DNA of 64,000 nucleotides. Source: Solimonas terrae (lineage in GTDB: Bacteria; Pseudomonadota; Gammaproteobacteria; Nevskiales; Nevskiaceae). Positions within the stretch are counted from its first letter, which is position 1, and every line of letters begins with the position of its first letter. Of this stretch, positions 53,461 through 62,381 are shown one piece after another. The translations under genes and the position numbers were made by a program. Under the pieces are notes generated by a model. It was not told the DNA's origin. It saw only the letters and a list, made by a program, of their open reading frames with translations, and did not search any database. Location of the stretch: contig NZ_JAAMOW010000003.1 in assembly GCF_011067135.1 (NCBI RefSeq), positions 427,350 through 491,349 of the forward strand, read 5' to 3'.

Positions 53461-53706
53461 TCAGCGAGGCGGGTCGCGGCGGCAGGCCGGGCCCGGCATG
53501 GTCGGCAGACGCAGCGCCGCGCGCACGGCGCGCAGGGCGGTGGCGCGGCGGTCCGGCGCGCAGCGATAGCGCGCGAGCCATTCGAGCAGCGCAGCGAGTT
53601 CGAGCGTCTGCGTGCGCGCCATCTCGCAGGCCCGCTGCAGCGCCGTTTCGTCGGCCTCCTCGTCGAGCCAGGCCGACAGCAGCGTCAGCAGTTCGTCGGG
53701 CTGCAT
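53461..53706 (-). CDS. Small helical protein of unknown function
   Basis: An 81-residue mainly helical product (LLTLLSAWLDEEADETALQRACEMA) in a tight slot: it is divergent from the RIO1 gene, and its stop lies 10 bp from the HAD stop. The Arg-rich C-terminus (RRDPPR) and high GC make this an uncertain gene; a chance reading frame is possible. Confidence 0.4.
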   Translation of the reverse strand: MQPDELLTLLSAWLDEEADETALQRACEMARTQTLELAALLEWLARYRCAPDRRATALRAVRAALRLPTMPGPACRRDPPR

Positions 53707-53736
53707 GCCGGGGCCGCGGATCGTTCACAATGCATC

Positions 53737-54603
53737 ATGAAAATTCCCAAGGGGCTGCAGCCGCTGATCGACGACGGCATCGTCGATGCGGTGATCCGGC
53801 CGCTCAAGAGCGGCAAGGAAGCGGCGGTCTATCTGGTGGCCTGCGGGTCCGAGATCCGCTGCGCGAAAGTCTACAAGGACGCCGAGCAGCGCGGCTTTCA
53901 CAAGCTCGCCGAATACCAGGAAGGCCGCAAGGCGCGCGGCAGCCGCGATGCGCGGGCGATGGGCCGGCGCAGCCGGCACGGCCGGCGCGAGCAGGAAATC
54001 GCCTGGAAGAACGCCGAGGTCGACGCGCTCTATCGCCTCACCGCCGCCGGCGTTCGCGTGCCGCGCCCCTTCGGATACTACGAAGGCGTGCTGGTGATGG
54101 AGCGCATCCTCGATGCCGACGGCGAGGTCGCGCAGCGGCTCAATGATGTCGAACCGACACCGGACGAGGCGCGCCAATGGCATGCCTTCCTGATCGGCCA
54201 GATCGTGCGCATGCTGTGCGCCGGCCTCATCCACGGGGACTTGTCCGAATTCAACGTGCTGCTCGGCGCCGTCGGGCCGGTGATCATCGATCTGCCGCAG
54301 GCGGTCGATGCGGCCGGCAACAACAACGCGTTCCGCATGCTGGCGCGCGACGTCGCCAACATCACCGCGTACTGCGGGCGTTTCGCGCCGGAGCTGCTGG
54401 CGACCGAATACGCCCATGAAATATGGAAGCTCTATCAGGCCAGCGAACTGCGTCCGGACAGCGTGCTGACCGGACATTTCGTCCACGATGCGCGCAGCGC
54501 CGATGTCGACGGTGTGCTGCTGCAGATCGAGGAGGCACGCCGCGAAGCCGAGCGCCGCCAGATGGGCCGCGATGCGGCCGAGGCCGAACAGGCCGCCGAA
54601 TGA
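53737..54603 (+). CDS. RIO1-family serine protein kinase
   Basis: This 288-residue RIO kinase starts with KSGKEAAVYLV (nucleotide-binding loop), EIRCAKVYKD (Lys), a flexible loop with GRRSRHGRREQE, the catalytic HGDLSEFNVLL (HxDxxxxN) and IIDLPQAVD (metal Asp). Bacterial RIO1-like proteins are of uncertain role; in eukaryotes and archaea they act in ribosome assembly. A Lys-rich 33-residue gene follows 43 bp later. Confidence 0.9.
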   Translation: MKIPKGLQPLIDDGIVDAVIRPLKSGKEAAVYLVACGSEIRCAKVYKDAEQRGFHKLAEYQEGRKARGSRDARAMGRRSRHGRREQEIAWKNAEVDALYRLTAAGVRVPRPFGYYEGVLVMERILDADGEVAQRLNDVEPTPDEARQWHAFLIGQIVRMLCAGLIHGDLSEFNVLLGAVGPVIIDLPQAVDAAGNNNAFRMLARDVANITAYCGRFAPELLATEYAHEIWKLYQASELRPDSVLTGHFVHDARSADVDGVLLQIEEARREAERRQMGRDAAEAEQAAE

Positions 54604-54646
54604 TGCTGTCGATGTTCCACGCTGTGCAGCCCCACGAGAGGACGAC

Positions 54647-54748
54647 ATGAGCAAAGGCATGGATGCGAAGAAGAGCGAGAAGAAGAAGCCGGCGCTGACG
54701 ATGAAGGAAAAGAAGGCGAAGAAGGCCGAGAAGAAAAAGGCCCGCTAG
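54647..54748 (+). CDS. 33-residue lysine-rich peptide
   Basis: MSKGMDAKKSEKKKPALTMK followed by lysine-rich KKAKKAEKKKAR; about half the residues are Lys. GAGAGGA lies about 5 bases before the ATG. Such short Lys-rich proteins are common in this group of bacteria, but their role is not known. It may belong to the RIO1 transcript. Confidence 0.65.
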   Translation: MSKGMDAKKSEKKKPALTMKEKKAKKAEKKKAR

Positions 54749-54902
54749 GGTCAGACCCGAGCAGCCGGCGCGCGGCCATGCGAACTGCCGTTTGCCTGCG
54801 GCTGCCGACCGCCGTGCCGCCTGGCGATGATGGACCGGATCGGCTCCGGTCCGGGATTTTCGGCACAGGACGCGTTTCCTCGGGGTTCAGGCGTGCCGTG
54901 GG

Positions 54903-55256
54903 ATGCTGGCATGCATGGACGGTGCACGGTCAGACAACAAGCCATCGGCGCGACGGCTGCCGACACGCGCTCGCGCGAGCTGGGACGACGCCGTGTTTGT
55001 GTGCAGCAAGTGCATGAAGCGCCAGAAGGACGAGTGGCGCGGGCCGCCGCTGCGCAAGCAGCTCAAGCAAGCCCTCAAGGCGCGCGGACTGGGCAAGCGG
55101 CTGCGCGTGGTGCCCTGCGGCTGCCTGGATCTGTGCCCGAAGCACGGCGTGACCATGGCGCGCGGCAGCGAGCTTCGGGACGCCGGCAAACTGCGGGTGC
55201 TGCGCAACGGCGATGATCCACGGACGGCGATCGACTGGCTGTCCGACCTCGGCTGA
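54903..55256 (+). CDS. Thioredoxin-like [2Fe-2S] ferredoxin-domain protein
   Basis: This 117-residue protein has four conserved cysteines: VCSKCMKR (34/37 region) and VPCGCLDLCPKHGV. This is the thioredoxin-like ferredoxin pattern (2Fe-2S) seen in NuoE-related proteins. The start is uncertain (54903 or 54915); the first 28 residues are basic and not part of the domain. Probably an electron carrier. Confidence 0.8.
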   Translation: MLACMDGARSDNKPSARRLPTRARASWDDAVFVCSKCMKRQKDEWRGPPLRKQLKQALKARGLGKRLRVVPCGCLDLCPKHGVTMARGSELRDAGKLRVLRNGDDPRTAIDWLSDLG

Positions 55257-55321
55257 GCGAGCAGGGGCGAGGTCTCGCGATCTCGATGCGCCGCGTGCTT
55301 CGGGTGCGGCTCGCACCGCTC

Positions 55322-55861
55322 CTACAGGGCGCGATGCTCGATGATCGTCGTCGTGTACTGCGTGCCGTCGAGATCCAGATACAGCTCGCGCTCGGTGACC
55401 GATACGGCGAGCCTGGCGCGACGTTCGATCTTCGGCGCGACACTGCCGATGAACGCCCGCCCCAGTTCGTAAACCGGAATCTCCGCCGCGCGATGAATCT
55501 TGCGGCCGGCGTACTGCGCCAGTACGGTCGTGGCATCGCGATGCGTGTACAGCGCAGCGCGGCCCGCGAGCTTGCTGCCGCGATGCAGACGGTCGGCGTC
55601 CGGCGCGCCGATCTCGATCCAGGCCGTGATGCGGCCGGTCAGGTCGCGCACGACAACCGCGGGCTCGTCGACGGCCGCGACGCCTTCGGTCAGAACGATA
55701 CCGTCCTGGTATTCGAGGCAGTAGGCGAGCACGCGGGTCAGCATGTACTCCGCCGTTTCGGAAGGCTGACGCGCGACGCGCAGTTCGAAGTCCGCATAGA
55801 CGCCGCGGTCCATGTCGGCGAGCTGGATCGTCAGGGTGTACAGCGTCGCGGTGAGCGCCAT
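55322..55861 (-). CDS. yaeQ: YaeQ family protein
   Basis: This 179-residue protein is full-length (E. coli 181): MALTATLYTLTIQLADMDRGVYADFELRVARQPSET matches the YaeQ N-terminus. YaeQ has a PD-(D/E)XK-like fold but no firm function. It runs toward the ferredoxin gene and lies 32 bp after the AhpD-like gene. Confidence 0.92.
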   Translation of the reverse strand: MALTATLYTLTIQLADMDRGVYADFELRVARQPSETAEYMLTRVLAYCLEYQDGIVLTEGVAAVDEPAVVVRDLTGRITAWIEIGAPDADRLHRGSKLAGRAALYTHRDATTVLAQYAGRKIHRAAEIPVYELGRAFIGSVAPKIERRARLAVSVTERELYLDLDGTQYTTTIIEHRAL

Positions 55862-55893
55862 GTGCGGCAGGCCGGTGGATGCGGCCGGCGAGC

Positions 55894-56400
55894 TTACGCG
55901 AGTTCGACGTGCTTGCGCGCCAGTGTCAGCGCACAGCTCTGACCGACATCGAGCGCGCGCATGGTGCGGCCGGTGCCGAGCCAGAGTGCGCAGCAGATCG
56001 CCAGGTCGACGATCTCGGCGTCGTTGAAGCCGGCGCGCAGGCGGCGCCAGAAATCGGCATCTTCACGCATGCCGACGTGATCGAGCGCAATGCCTTCGGC
56101 GTACTCCGCAGCGAGCTTCTCGCGCGTGCTGTAACCGGGCCATTGGCGCCAGTCGGCAACGTGTGCGTAGAAATCCGCATCGAGCCCATCGGCTTCAGCG
56201 CCGTCACGCGCATAGCGCGCGTTGCGGCAGACCTCGCACTCGTTGGCGAGCGCGATGCGCATGCGCGCCAGCTCGTGCACGCGCTGCGGCAGACGGCTCT
56301 TGCCATAGACCACATCGCTGAGCGCGATCAGACCTTCGGCCATCTGCGGCTGCAGACCCATCCAGCTGCCGAGATCGTCGGGTACATCGATACGGGGCAT
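55894..56400 (-). CDS. Carboxymuconolactone decarboxylase / AhpD-like protein
   Basis: This 168-residue helical protein has the AhpD-type CxxC site in ANECEVCRNARYARD and a following His/Asp-containing helix. Such enzymes are peroxide-defence or aromatic-degradation proteins. It precedes yaeQ in the same direction, but there is no functional link in sequence. Confidence 0.85.
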   Translation of the reverse strand: MPRIDVPDDLGSWMGLQPQMAEGLIALSDVVYGKSRLPQRVHELARMRIALANECEVCRNARYARDGAEADGLDADFYAHVADWRQWPGYSTREKLAAEYAEGIALDHVGMREDADFWRRLRAGFNDAEIVDLAICCALWLGTGRTMRALDVGQSCALTLARKHVELA

Positions 56401-56584
56401 GGCGAGACTCCGGTGGCGGTGAAGCGTTGTGTCACGTCCCGCAAATCGCGCAACACGATTCCCTCTGCCGCTTGCCAGGAAGGGGCAGGGAGGGGGCGTC
56501 GGCCAGGCCGACGTTCCGCGCGTCGCGGCCCGCTCCCACGCGTGGGGGCGGCTGACTGAATATCATCAACTCCGGAACCTCACA

Positions 56585-57457
56585 TCAGCGGCGCGGTGGC
56601 AGCGGGATCAGCGCCGACACCTTGCGCATGTGGTCGGCGTAGGCTGGTCGGCGCTCGACACTGCGCTCGTCCATGAACGGAATGCTGACGAACACGAACA
56701 TCACCGTCATGGCCAGCGCGCCAGGCACGATCCACCACCATTGATCGGGCGCCACGGCGAGGCCGAACAGCATCAGCCCCCACCAGAAACCGGTTTCGCC
56801 GAAATAGTTCGGATGACGCGACCAGGCCCACAGACCGGTCTTGATGAAGCTTCCAGGCTGTCGCGTGGCGATGAAGGCGTGCAGCTGCAGATCGGCAACC
56901 ATCTCGATCGTGACCGCGCCGAAGGTGACGATCGCCGCCAGTGCGTCGAGCCAGCCCAGCGGCGCCTGACCGCGTGTCATCACCGCGTAGATCGGCAGGC
57001 AGCCGAGGAAGACCTGAATCGTCGGAAACAGATGAATGCCGGCGAAGTCCGCCGCCACTGCGTAGCGACCGGCACGCTGGCGGACGATGGGATAGCGCCA
57101 GTCTTCGTGATGCAGGCCGCTCCAGAACGTTGCCCAGTTCGCCGTCAGGCGGATTGCCCAATACCAGACCAGCGCGATCACCAGCAGTGCGCGCGTGGTG
57201 TTGATGTCCGCTGCGCCGGTCTTGAACCACCAGAGCGCCAGCAGCGGCGGAATCACGCTCCAGTAAGCATCGTAGAAACTGGAATTCCGGTAGGCACGGC
57301 TGAACGCGAAGATCACGACGGTCGCCGCGACATCGGCGACAAACGCATTCCAGGGCGCCGCGATCTGCATGCCGTACAGCACCGCCGCCGCTGCGGCGAC
57401 GCACAGGACATAGGCCACTGCGATCAAGCCCAAAGCCGACGCTTTTCCCGCCATCAT
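56585..57457 (-). CDS. DUF1295 steroid-reductase-like membrane protein
   Basis: This 290-residue protein with about seven hydrophobic segments has the DUF1295 signature: WATFWSGLHHEDWRYPIVRQ, SFIKTGLWAWSRHPNYFGE and ERRPAYADHMRKVSALIPLPPR. These resemble steroid 5-alpha-reductase or protein-S-isoprenylcysteine methyltransferase folds. The substrate is unknown. Confidence 0.88.
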   Translation of the reverse strand: MMAGKASALGLIAVAYVLCVAAAAAVLYGMQIAAPWNAFVADVAATVVIFAFSRAYRNSSFYDAYWSVIPPLLALWWFKTGAADINTTRALLVIALVWYWAIRLTANWATFWSGLHHEDWRYPIVRQRAGRYAVAADFAGIHLFPTIQVFLGCLPIYAVMTRGQAPLGWLDALAAIVTFGAVTIEMVADLQLHAFIATRQPGSFIKTGLWAWSRHPNYFGETGFWWGLMLFGLAVAPDQWWWIVPGALAMTVMFVFVSIPFMDERSVERRPAYADHMRKVSALIPLPPRR

Positions 57458-57717
57458 GATCTCCCCGCATTCCGGGCCGGTCGGCCGCGGTTCCGGCAGG
57501 CTAAGTGCGCCTGCCGTATCGGGCCTCGTCCCTCAGGACGAGCTGCCGCCCGGCGCGCCCGGGTCGGCAATCGGCTTGCGGGCCGGCCGCCTCCGCCTTG
57601 CGCAAGGCGCACATCCGGATCGCATGGCCGCTTCGCGCCCCCGCGATCACGAGCCGCCCGGAAATTCCGCGGCGCGTGCCGAACGGCAAATGGCCCCGAA
57701 GCGCGCGACGCCCGATG

Positions 57718-58254
57718 CTACAGCGTGATGTTGTCCTTCGCGAAGCGGGCCTGGATGCGCCGCCCGATCTCCGGCCCCATCGACTGGCCCCACCGCTGAC
57801 CGACGGCCATGCTCTGCTGCATGACCGTCGGCATGGTGCTGATGACCTTTTGCCCCAGCGGCGTCGAATAGAACTGGTTGAGGCCTTTTATGTCATCCAG
57901 GCTGTAGTTGTCGGCATAGATGACCACCATCATCTCCTTGAACGTATCCAGATGCGCAGCCACGACCGCGTTCACCTCTTCCGGCAACACGTCGAGCGCT
58001 TTCTGCGGGATGTCCGGATGCGAGGCGCGCAACACATTGGTCATCTGCGCCACCATCGCCGCCGACATCTGCTGGCCGAGCTTGAGCGCGCCGGTCAGGT
58101 CCAGCAGCTTTTCGATTTCCGCCCGTTTCTCCGGCGCCACGTCGGCTGCCGCGCCCGGCGTTGCATCCTGAGCCAGTGCCGGCATCGAAAAAAAGCAGGC
58201 GACAAACAGCCACAACCGCAAACCGCTGCGTAACGCTTTCATGTTCATGTGCAT
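57718..58254 (-). CDS. DUF2059 exported protein
   Basis: This 178-residue secreted protein has a signal peptide (ends MPALAQ) and a DUF2059 helical domain: IEKLLDLTGALKLGQQMSAAM, then GLNQFYSTPLGQKVISTMP. The family is common in proteobacteria with no known role. The start could be the ATG at 58254, 58248 or 58242. About 260 bp of gene-free GC-rich sequence (57458-57717) lies downstream. Confidence 0.85.
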   Translation of the reverse strand: MHMNMKALRSGLRLWLFVACFFSMPALAQDATPGAAADVAPEKRAEIEKLLDLTGALKLGQQMSAAMVAQMTNVLRASHPDIPQKALDVLPEEVNAVVAAHLDTFKEMMVVIYADNYSLDDIKGLNQFYSTPLGQKVISTMPTVMQQSMAVGQRWGQSMGPEIGRRIQARFAKDNITL

Positions 58255-58338
58255 CCCCGTCCCCGATGTCCTGCAAGCATGAACCGATGGGCGCAGCCGA
58301 GGGAAGTGCGAGCCTCGCAGGTCACCGCGCCGTCGGCT

Positions 58339-58755
58339 TCACGCCAGATGCCCCTTGCCCGGCACGAAGTTCGCCTCGATGCGAATGCCGTCCGGGTCCT
58401 CGAACAGCACCGAGTAGTAACCGGGCGCCCAGTGATCCTCGCGTGGCGCCCGGACAATCTTCGCCTCGAGTGCCAGCGCCGTCTCGTAAATGGCGTCCAC
58501 GTCCTCGCGGCTCCTGGCGCGAAAGCACAGGTGATGCAGGCCGACGCGGCGCTGATCGAACGCCACATCCTTCAACACCGGATCGACCGGTGAAATCGCG
58601 ACGCCCGTGCGGCCGCCGATGCAATAGAAGAATTCCGGACTCTTGACCAGCGTGAACATCTCCAGCGAGTGGAGCAGGCGCTCGTAGAACGGCACCGAGC
58701 GCGCCATGTCCGTGACCGAAAGCTGTATGTGCGCAATTCCGTTGATGCTCGCCAT
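58339..58755 (-). CDS. VOC-family glyoxalase/dioxygenase-like protein
   Basis: This 138-residue single-domain VOC protein has INGIAHIQLSVTDMARSVPFY, a LHHLCFRA metal-ligand region, and FEDPDGIRIEANFVPG with the terminal Glu. Members include glyoxalase I and ring-cleaving dioxygenases. The substrate is unknown. Confidence 0.87.
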   Translation of the reverse strand: MASINGIAHIQLSVTDMARSVPFYERLLHSLEMFTLVKSPEFFYCIGGRTGVAISPVDPVLKDVAFDQRRVGLHHLCFRARSREDVDAIYETALALEAKIVRAPREDHWAPGYYSVLFEDPDGIRIEANFVPGKGHLA

Positions 58756-58876
58756 GTTCTGTCATGCGCCTCCGTGTCGAACGCCGGTCCGGACGTGAAT
58801 CGCCGCCGCAAGCGACGGTGCCACGAACGCCGGGCGTCTTCCACCGCCGCGGCGATCCGGCCCGAGCGGTGCCCGG

Positions 58877-59713
58877 CTACGCCGGCGCCTTGCGCGCGAT
58901 CAGTTCGACCGGTGCCACCTTGTTCTGCGATACGTTGACGATCATGTTCTGCACCTTGGTCGGCGCGTCGGGCCCCATCAGCAGATGCAGGCCGAGCGGG
59001 GGAGGGCCGCCCGCCGCCGCCGCCGCGGTCTTCAGGCGTTCGAAGAATTCCAGCGCGAATTCCCGGCGATTGCGCTCGCCGACGATCTCGAAGCCGGCCC
59101 CAGTCAGTGCGTGCCGGTAGGCCTCCGGCGGCGCCAGCGAACTCGCTGCAGCGACCGTGGCCCACGGCACCGGGAAGACCAGCTGTTCGGCATTGACCTC
59201 CATGATGTCGTAGATGCCGAAGACGCCGCCCGGTTTCAGGACGCGCCAGACTTCCGCGGCCAGCGCCGCCTTGTCCGGAATGTTCATGCCGACATGCAGC
59301 ATGAACGCCTTGTCGACACTCGCGTCCGGCAGATTCATGGCGAGCACGCTGCCCTGCAACAGCTCGACTTTCGCGTCCAGCCCCAGCCAGGCACAAAGCA
59401 CCTTGCCGGTTTCGACATACTCGTCGGTCAGGTCTACGCCGATGACCTGGCATCCGTAGGTCTGCGCGGCAAAGCGGCTCGCGCCGCCGATGCCGCAGCC
59501 GATGTCGAGCACGCGATCGTTTGCGCCGATCGCCAGTTGATCGAGGAACGCACGCGTCGCCATCCGTCCGCCGATGTGAAATTCGTCGACCGGTGCGAGG
59601 TCGTCGAGGGTGAGGGTTTCCGGCGTCTTGCCGAGCTTCGCGACGCCGCTGCGGAGGGCGGCGAGCAGATCGCCGCGCGTGTAATGACGGGAAACCACGT
59701 CCGGATCGATCAT
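58877..59713 (-). CDS. Class I SAM-dependent methyltransferase
   Basis: This 278-residue methyltransferase has the SAM site VLDIGCGIGGASRFAA (about residues 68-83), the motif II region VIGVDLTDEYV and LPDASVDKAFMLHVGMNI, as in sarcosine/phosphoethanolamine-type and ubiquinone-like methylases. AGGAGG lies 6 bases before the ATG. It is the last chromosomal gene before the cassette array. Confidence 0.88.
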   Translation of the reverse strand: MIDPDVVSRHYTRGDLLAALRSGVAKLGKTPETLTLDDLAPVDEFHIGGRMATRAFLDQLAIGANDRVLDIGCGIGGASRFAAQTYGCQVIGVDLTDEYVETGKVLCAWLGLDAKVELLQGSVLAMNLPDASVDKAFMLHVGMNIPDKAALAAEVWRVLKPGGVFGIYDIMEVNAEQLVFPVPWATVAAASSLAPPEAYRHALTGAGFEIVGERNRREFALEFFERLKTAAAAAGGPPPLGLHLLMGPDAPTKVQNMIVNVSQNKVAPVELIARKAPA

Positions 59714-60197
59714 CGGAATCCTCCTGATCGGATGGCTGCGCCGGCGTTTGAACCCGGCGGTCGGGTTGACGCCGCAAGGCAGCGGCGGAACGCTGATCCG
59801 GTCTCCTGGCGGCTGTTCTCACGGCTGCACCGGAGCCAAGGTGTGGGCGTCGCGAGTCAGCTGCCAACGGCCGTCGACCTGTCTACGGTACACCCTAAGA
59901 CGGTGCCCCGCGAGCTTCGACCGCAATCAGACCGGAGCACGAATCTTCCGACGGCGGCGCAGCCCGGTGAATATGCGCAATCCGCGTTGGCGTTGGGCGA
60001 CGGCAGAACATCGCCGACTCGCGTGCCTAGACCGCGGCAGGCGCATGGACGGATCACAGCACTGCGGTATCCAACCCGCGTATATCAGCGTGAGCAACCG
60101 TCGAGCGTGCTGGCTGCGCCGCCTTCAGAAGATTCGGAAAACCAGATGAACTGAAAACCGCAAAAACTTCATCTCTCGTTCTTGACGGCGGTAGTCA
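59714..60197. other. Gene-free region at the left edge of the cassette array
   Basis: I see no convincing gene in these 484 bases. It contains a single GTTGGGC (59992-59998) without a paired attC half. It is the boundary between the core chromosome and the integron array. Confidence 0.6.
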
Positions 60198-60275
60198 TAT
60201 CAACGCCCGGCATCAGCCGCGCATTTGCCACAGCGAAGCGGCGGCAAATACGTCGGCTGGATGTACTGGTTGGGC
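60198..60275 (-). other. attC recombination site 1
   Basis: R'' TATCAAC (degenerate), inner arms CATCAGCCGCGCATTTGCC / GGCAAAT...CGGCTGGATG, loop ACAGCGAAGCG, R' GTTGGGC at 60269-60275. It directly follows the stop of cassette 1. Confidence 0.85.
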
Positions 60276-60285
60276 GAAACTCTCG

Positions 60286-60912
60286 TCATGCCATCCACGT
60301 CTTCCGACGCGCGAAAACGAGGCCTAAAATTCCAATACCGACGACCGCTGAAAGTGAAGACGCAGACAAGGGAGCGGGAGCTTCTCCAAGGTTCAACACG
60401 ACAACACCAGACGGTACGTTGCTTGACAGCGCCTTTAGCTTCTCTTTTATGACCAAATCATCTTCGACACCGAAACGCACTAAGCCCCTCAAAGAGGGAG
60501 GCGAAAGCAAACCGTCGCTTTCTCGGAGCAAAGCATCCTTGGAACTGCGTGTCGTCGCTTCTGCGAGTTCTCGGTACAACCGCACGTAGCGGGGATCACT
60601 TGTCTCTACGAGCACATGAATTTCCGAATTGTGATTGCCAACCGAACGGTATGGAATAAACAGCGACAGGATAGTTTCAGGCTGCCCGGGAGGATATTTG
60701 TAGAAACCATCGGCGAGATCGAGCTCGCCTCCGACCACGTCTATCCACTTTGCTTTTAATGGGCCATTACCGATATCCGCGATATCCACCGTAGTAGGTG
60801 CTTTGTTTGTGAGGGCAACATAAGCCTTTTCTCCCGAAACCCAGAGCAGGCCAAAACCAAAGAACGACAATACAACCCAGCCAAGTCGTTGCATTACAGT
60901 GGGTGAATTCAC
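60286..60912 (-). CDS. Cassette 1: membrane-anchored protein of unknown function
   Basis: This 208-residue protein starts at the GTG at 60912, with AAGGA 7 bases before it, rather than the later ATG at 60894. It has hydrophobic segments at both ends (GWVVLSFFGFGLLWVSGE near the start and a VVGIGILGLVFARR tail) around a soluble part. No family is recognised. Its 3' end is 10 bp from attC 1. Confidence 0.72.
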   Translation of the reverse strand: MNSPTVMQRLGWVVLSFFGFGLLWVSGEKAYVALTNKAPTTVDIADIGNGPLKAKWIDVVGGELDLADGFYKYPPGQPETILSLFIPYRSVGNHNSEIHVLVETSDPRYVRLYRELAEATTRSSKDALLRESDGLLSPPSLRGLVRFGVEDDLVIKEKLKALSSNVPSGVVVLNLGEAPAPLSASSLSAVVGIGILGLVFARRKTWMA

Positions 60913-60947
60913 TGAGTAGTCCTTATATCTATGCACAGTTTATCGAC

Positions 60948-61024
60948 GCCCAACGCTCAGGTTAACGCGCGGACCTGCCGCAGCGAAGCGGGGCAGGGAC
61001 GTCGCGTTGAACCGCTGGTTGGGC
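60948..61024 (-). other. attC recombination site 2
   Basis: R'' GCCCAAC (60948-60954), arms GGTTAACGCG / CGCGTTGAACC with one unpaired base, inner CCTGCC / GGCAGG, loop with GCGAAGCG, R' GTTGGGC (61018-61024). Confidence 0.92.
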
Positions 61025-61028
61025 GGCA

Positions 61029-61403
61029 TCATGACAGGGCTTCCGGTGCCACCGCTTCAATGGCTCGACGTAAGCTCCGTGCCTCAATGGGAACGCTCTC
61101 AAGATTCAAAAAGACTGCGTGCCACTGCGATGGGTCAAGCCACTCGTACAAGTGACCATCGTCCTCTACATCAATGGACGCCGCGAGACTCTGAAGGCGA
61201 GCTTGCCAAGCAGTAAAGGCAGCCCTTGCCTCCAAAGTTTCCTTTCTGGCGCGCCACATGAGCGACAGCCCCAGCGCCATTATTACCGTGAAGATGGCAA
61301 TGAATGGTGGGCTCCACGGTGCAGGCCTAAGGACAAGAAAAAGCAACAATCCACTGGCCCACACAAGATAGTGCGCGAATTGCGAGTGGAGGAAGGCTTT
61401 CAT
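61029..61403 (-). CDS. Cassette 2: small two-helix membrane protein
   Basis: This 124-residue protein starts at the ATG at 61403, only 4 bp from the edge of attC 3 (GTTGGGCGTC then ATG), so there is no room for a normal leader. Two hydrophobic segments (YLVWASGLLLFLVL and FIAIFTVIMALGLSLMW) lie near the start and an acidic tail follows. Family unknown. Confidence 0.7.
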   Translation of the reverse strand: MKAFLHSQFAHYLVWASGLLLFLVLRPAPWSPPFIAIFTVIMALGLSLMWRARKETLEARAAFTAWQARLQSLAASIDVEDDGHLYEWLDPSQWHAVFLNLESVPIEARSLRRAIEAVAPEALS

Positions 61404-61406
61404 GAC

Positions 61407-61485
61407 GCCCAACGCCTGCCTTCAGCCGCCCAATACCCAGAGCGAAGCGGCGGGTATTGGGTCGGACTGCAAGGCCTTGTTATGC
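61407..61485 (-). other. attC recombination site 3
   Basis: R'' GCCCAAC (61407-61413), perfect arms CCCAATACCC / GGGTATTGGG around GCGAAGCG, outer arms GCCTTCAGCCG / CGGACTGCAAGGC, R' GTTATGC (61479-61485, one mismatch to GTTRRRY). Confidence 0.9.
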
Positions 61486-61488
61486 GTA

Positions 61489-62304
61489 CTAACCACCCGC
61501 TACGTACGAGCTTAGAACTGAGCCTAACCATCCTGTGAACTTGGTGAAGATGAATATGAACAATGCAACAAGAAGGCCACCAATAAGTGTCTGTACCAGC
61601 CAGTGCCAGGATTCCTTTCCTGAGCGAGCGAAGCGAACGTTGGGGAATGAATAAGCCAAAAGACGTTGAGCTTGGGCGTGAATGAATCCCCATGCATTGG
61701 AGAAAATCAGGAAGGCAAAAATGAACGTAATTACGAACGCGTTTTCTATTTCGATTTGTGGGGCAATCTTAATGGCAGCCACGAGGCTCATAATGAACCC
61801 AAGGGCTACGCCAACAATTTGGACGAGAAGTTGTGTCCAAGTGTTTCTGGCAATGCCGTTTCGATTTGCCGCTTTTTTAAGAATATCAATGAGGCCATTA
61901 AACACGGCATCGACAACGTCACTGTCCTCGGAAGAAGCCTGAACGTAGCAATTGTCCGCATTCTTTGAGTCTAGGCGGACCTCAAAATAAGTGCCGTGTT
62001 TGTGATTCGTATTTTCGCTACGAGCGGAATCAAGTGTGAATATCACCCGTTCGATGTCGGACGCCCGCTGGTAATGCCTCAGCGCCTCGTTTGCATCATT
62101 TAGCCGATAGCCTCTGTCATCGAACCGCACGATATAGGAGAGCGAGAGTCTGTGCTCTTGTTTCTCAGCTTCTGACATGCCGGTTCCATCTAGGGCTAGG
62201 TTTGTGTCGATCGCCCTTTGCTTGAGCAAGTGATCAATTTGCTCCAACAGGGATTCTGTGATCGTTACATTCAAAATTTTTGAGTCTCGTAAATACTGAG
62301 CCAC
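61489..62304 (-). CDS. Cassette 3: 271-residue protein with C-terminal membrane helices
   Basis: The protein has a hydrophilic N-terminal domain (about 1-150; conserved-looking RLSLSYIVRFDDRGYRLNDA and FEVRLDSKNADNCYVQA) and three C-terminal membrane helices (about 160-265). It starts with a GTG at 62304, preceded by AGGAG at 6 bases. This soluble-plus-membrane layout is common in immunity or stress effectors, but no function is known. Confidence 0.75.
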   Translation of the reverse strand: MAQYLRDSKILNVTITESLLEQIDHLLKQRAIDTNLALDGTGMSEAEKQEHRLSLSYIVRFDDRGYRLNDANEALRHYQRASDIERVIFTLDSARSENTNHKHGTYFEVRLDSKNADNCYVQASSEDSDVVDAVFNGLIDILKKAANRNGIARNTWTQLLVQIVGVALGFIMSLVAAIKIAPQIEIENAFVITFIFAFLIFSNAWGFIHAQAQRLLAYSFPNVRFARSGKESWHWLVQTLIGGLLVALFIFIFTKFTGWLGSVLSSYVAGG

Positions 62305-62323
62305 TAGCTGCTCCTAGAGGTAC

Positions 62324-62381
62324 GTATAACGCTAACTTAAGCCGCGTGCGTCAGCACGTCGGCTTGAAGTGACAGTTAGAA
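62324..62381 (-). other. attC recombination site 4
   Basis: R'' GTATAAC (62324-62330), arms CTTAAGCCGCG / CGTCGGCTTGAAG, R' GTTAGAA (62375-62381). It is the shortest of the set (58 bp). The stop of cassette 4 (TAG, 62332-62334) lies inside it. Confidence 0.8.

Noticed and set aside
59992..59998. Another isolated GTTGGGC left of the array
   Set aside because: It has no complementary arm and no adjacent gene.
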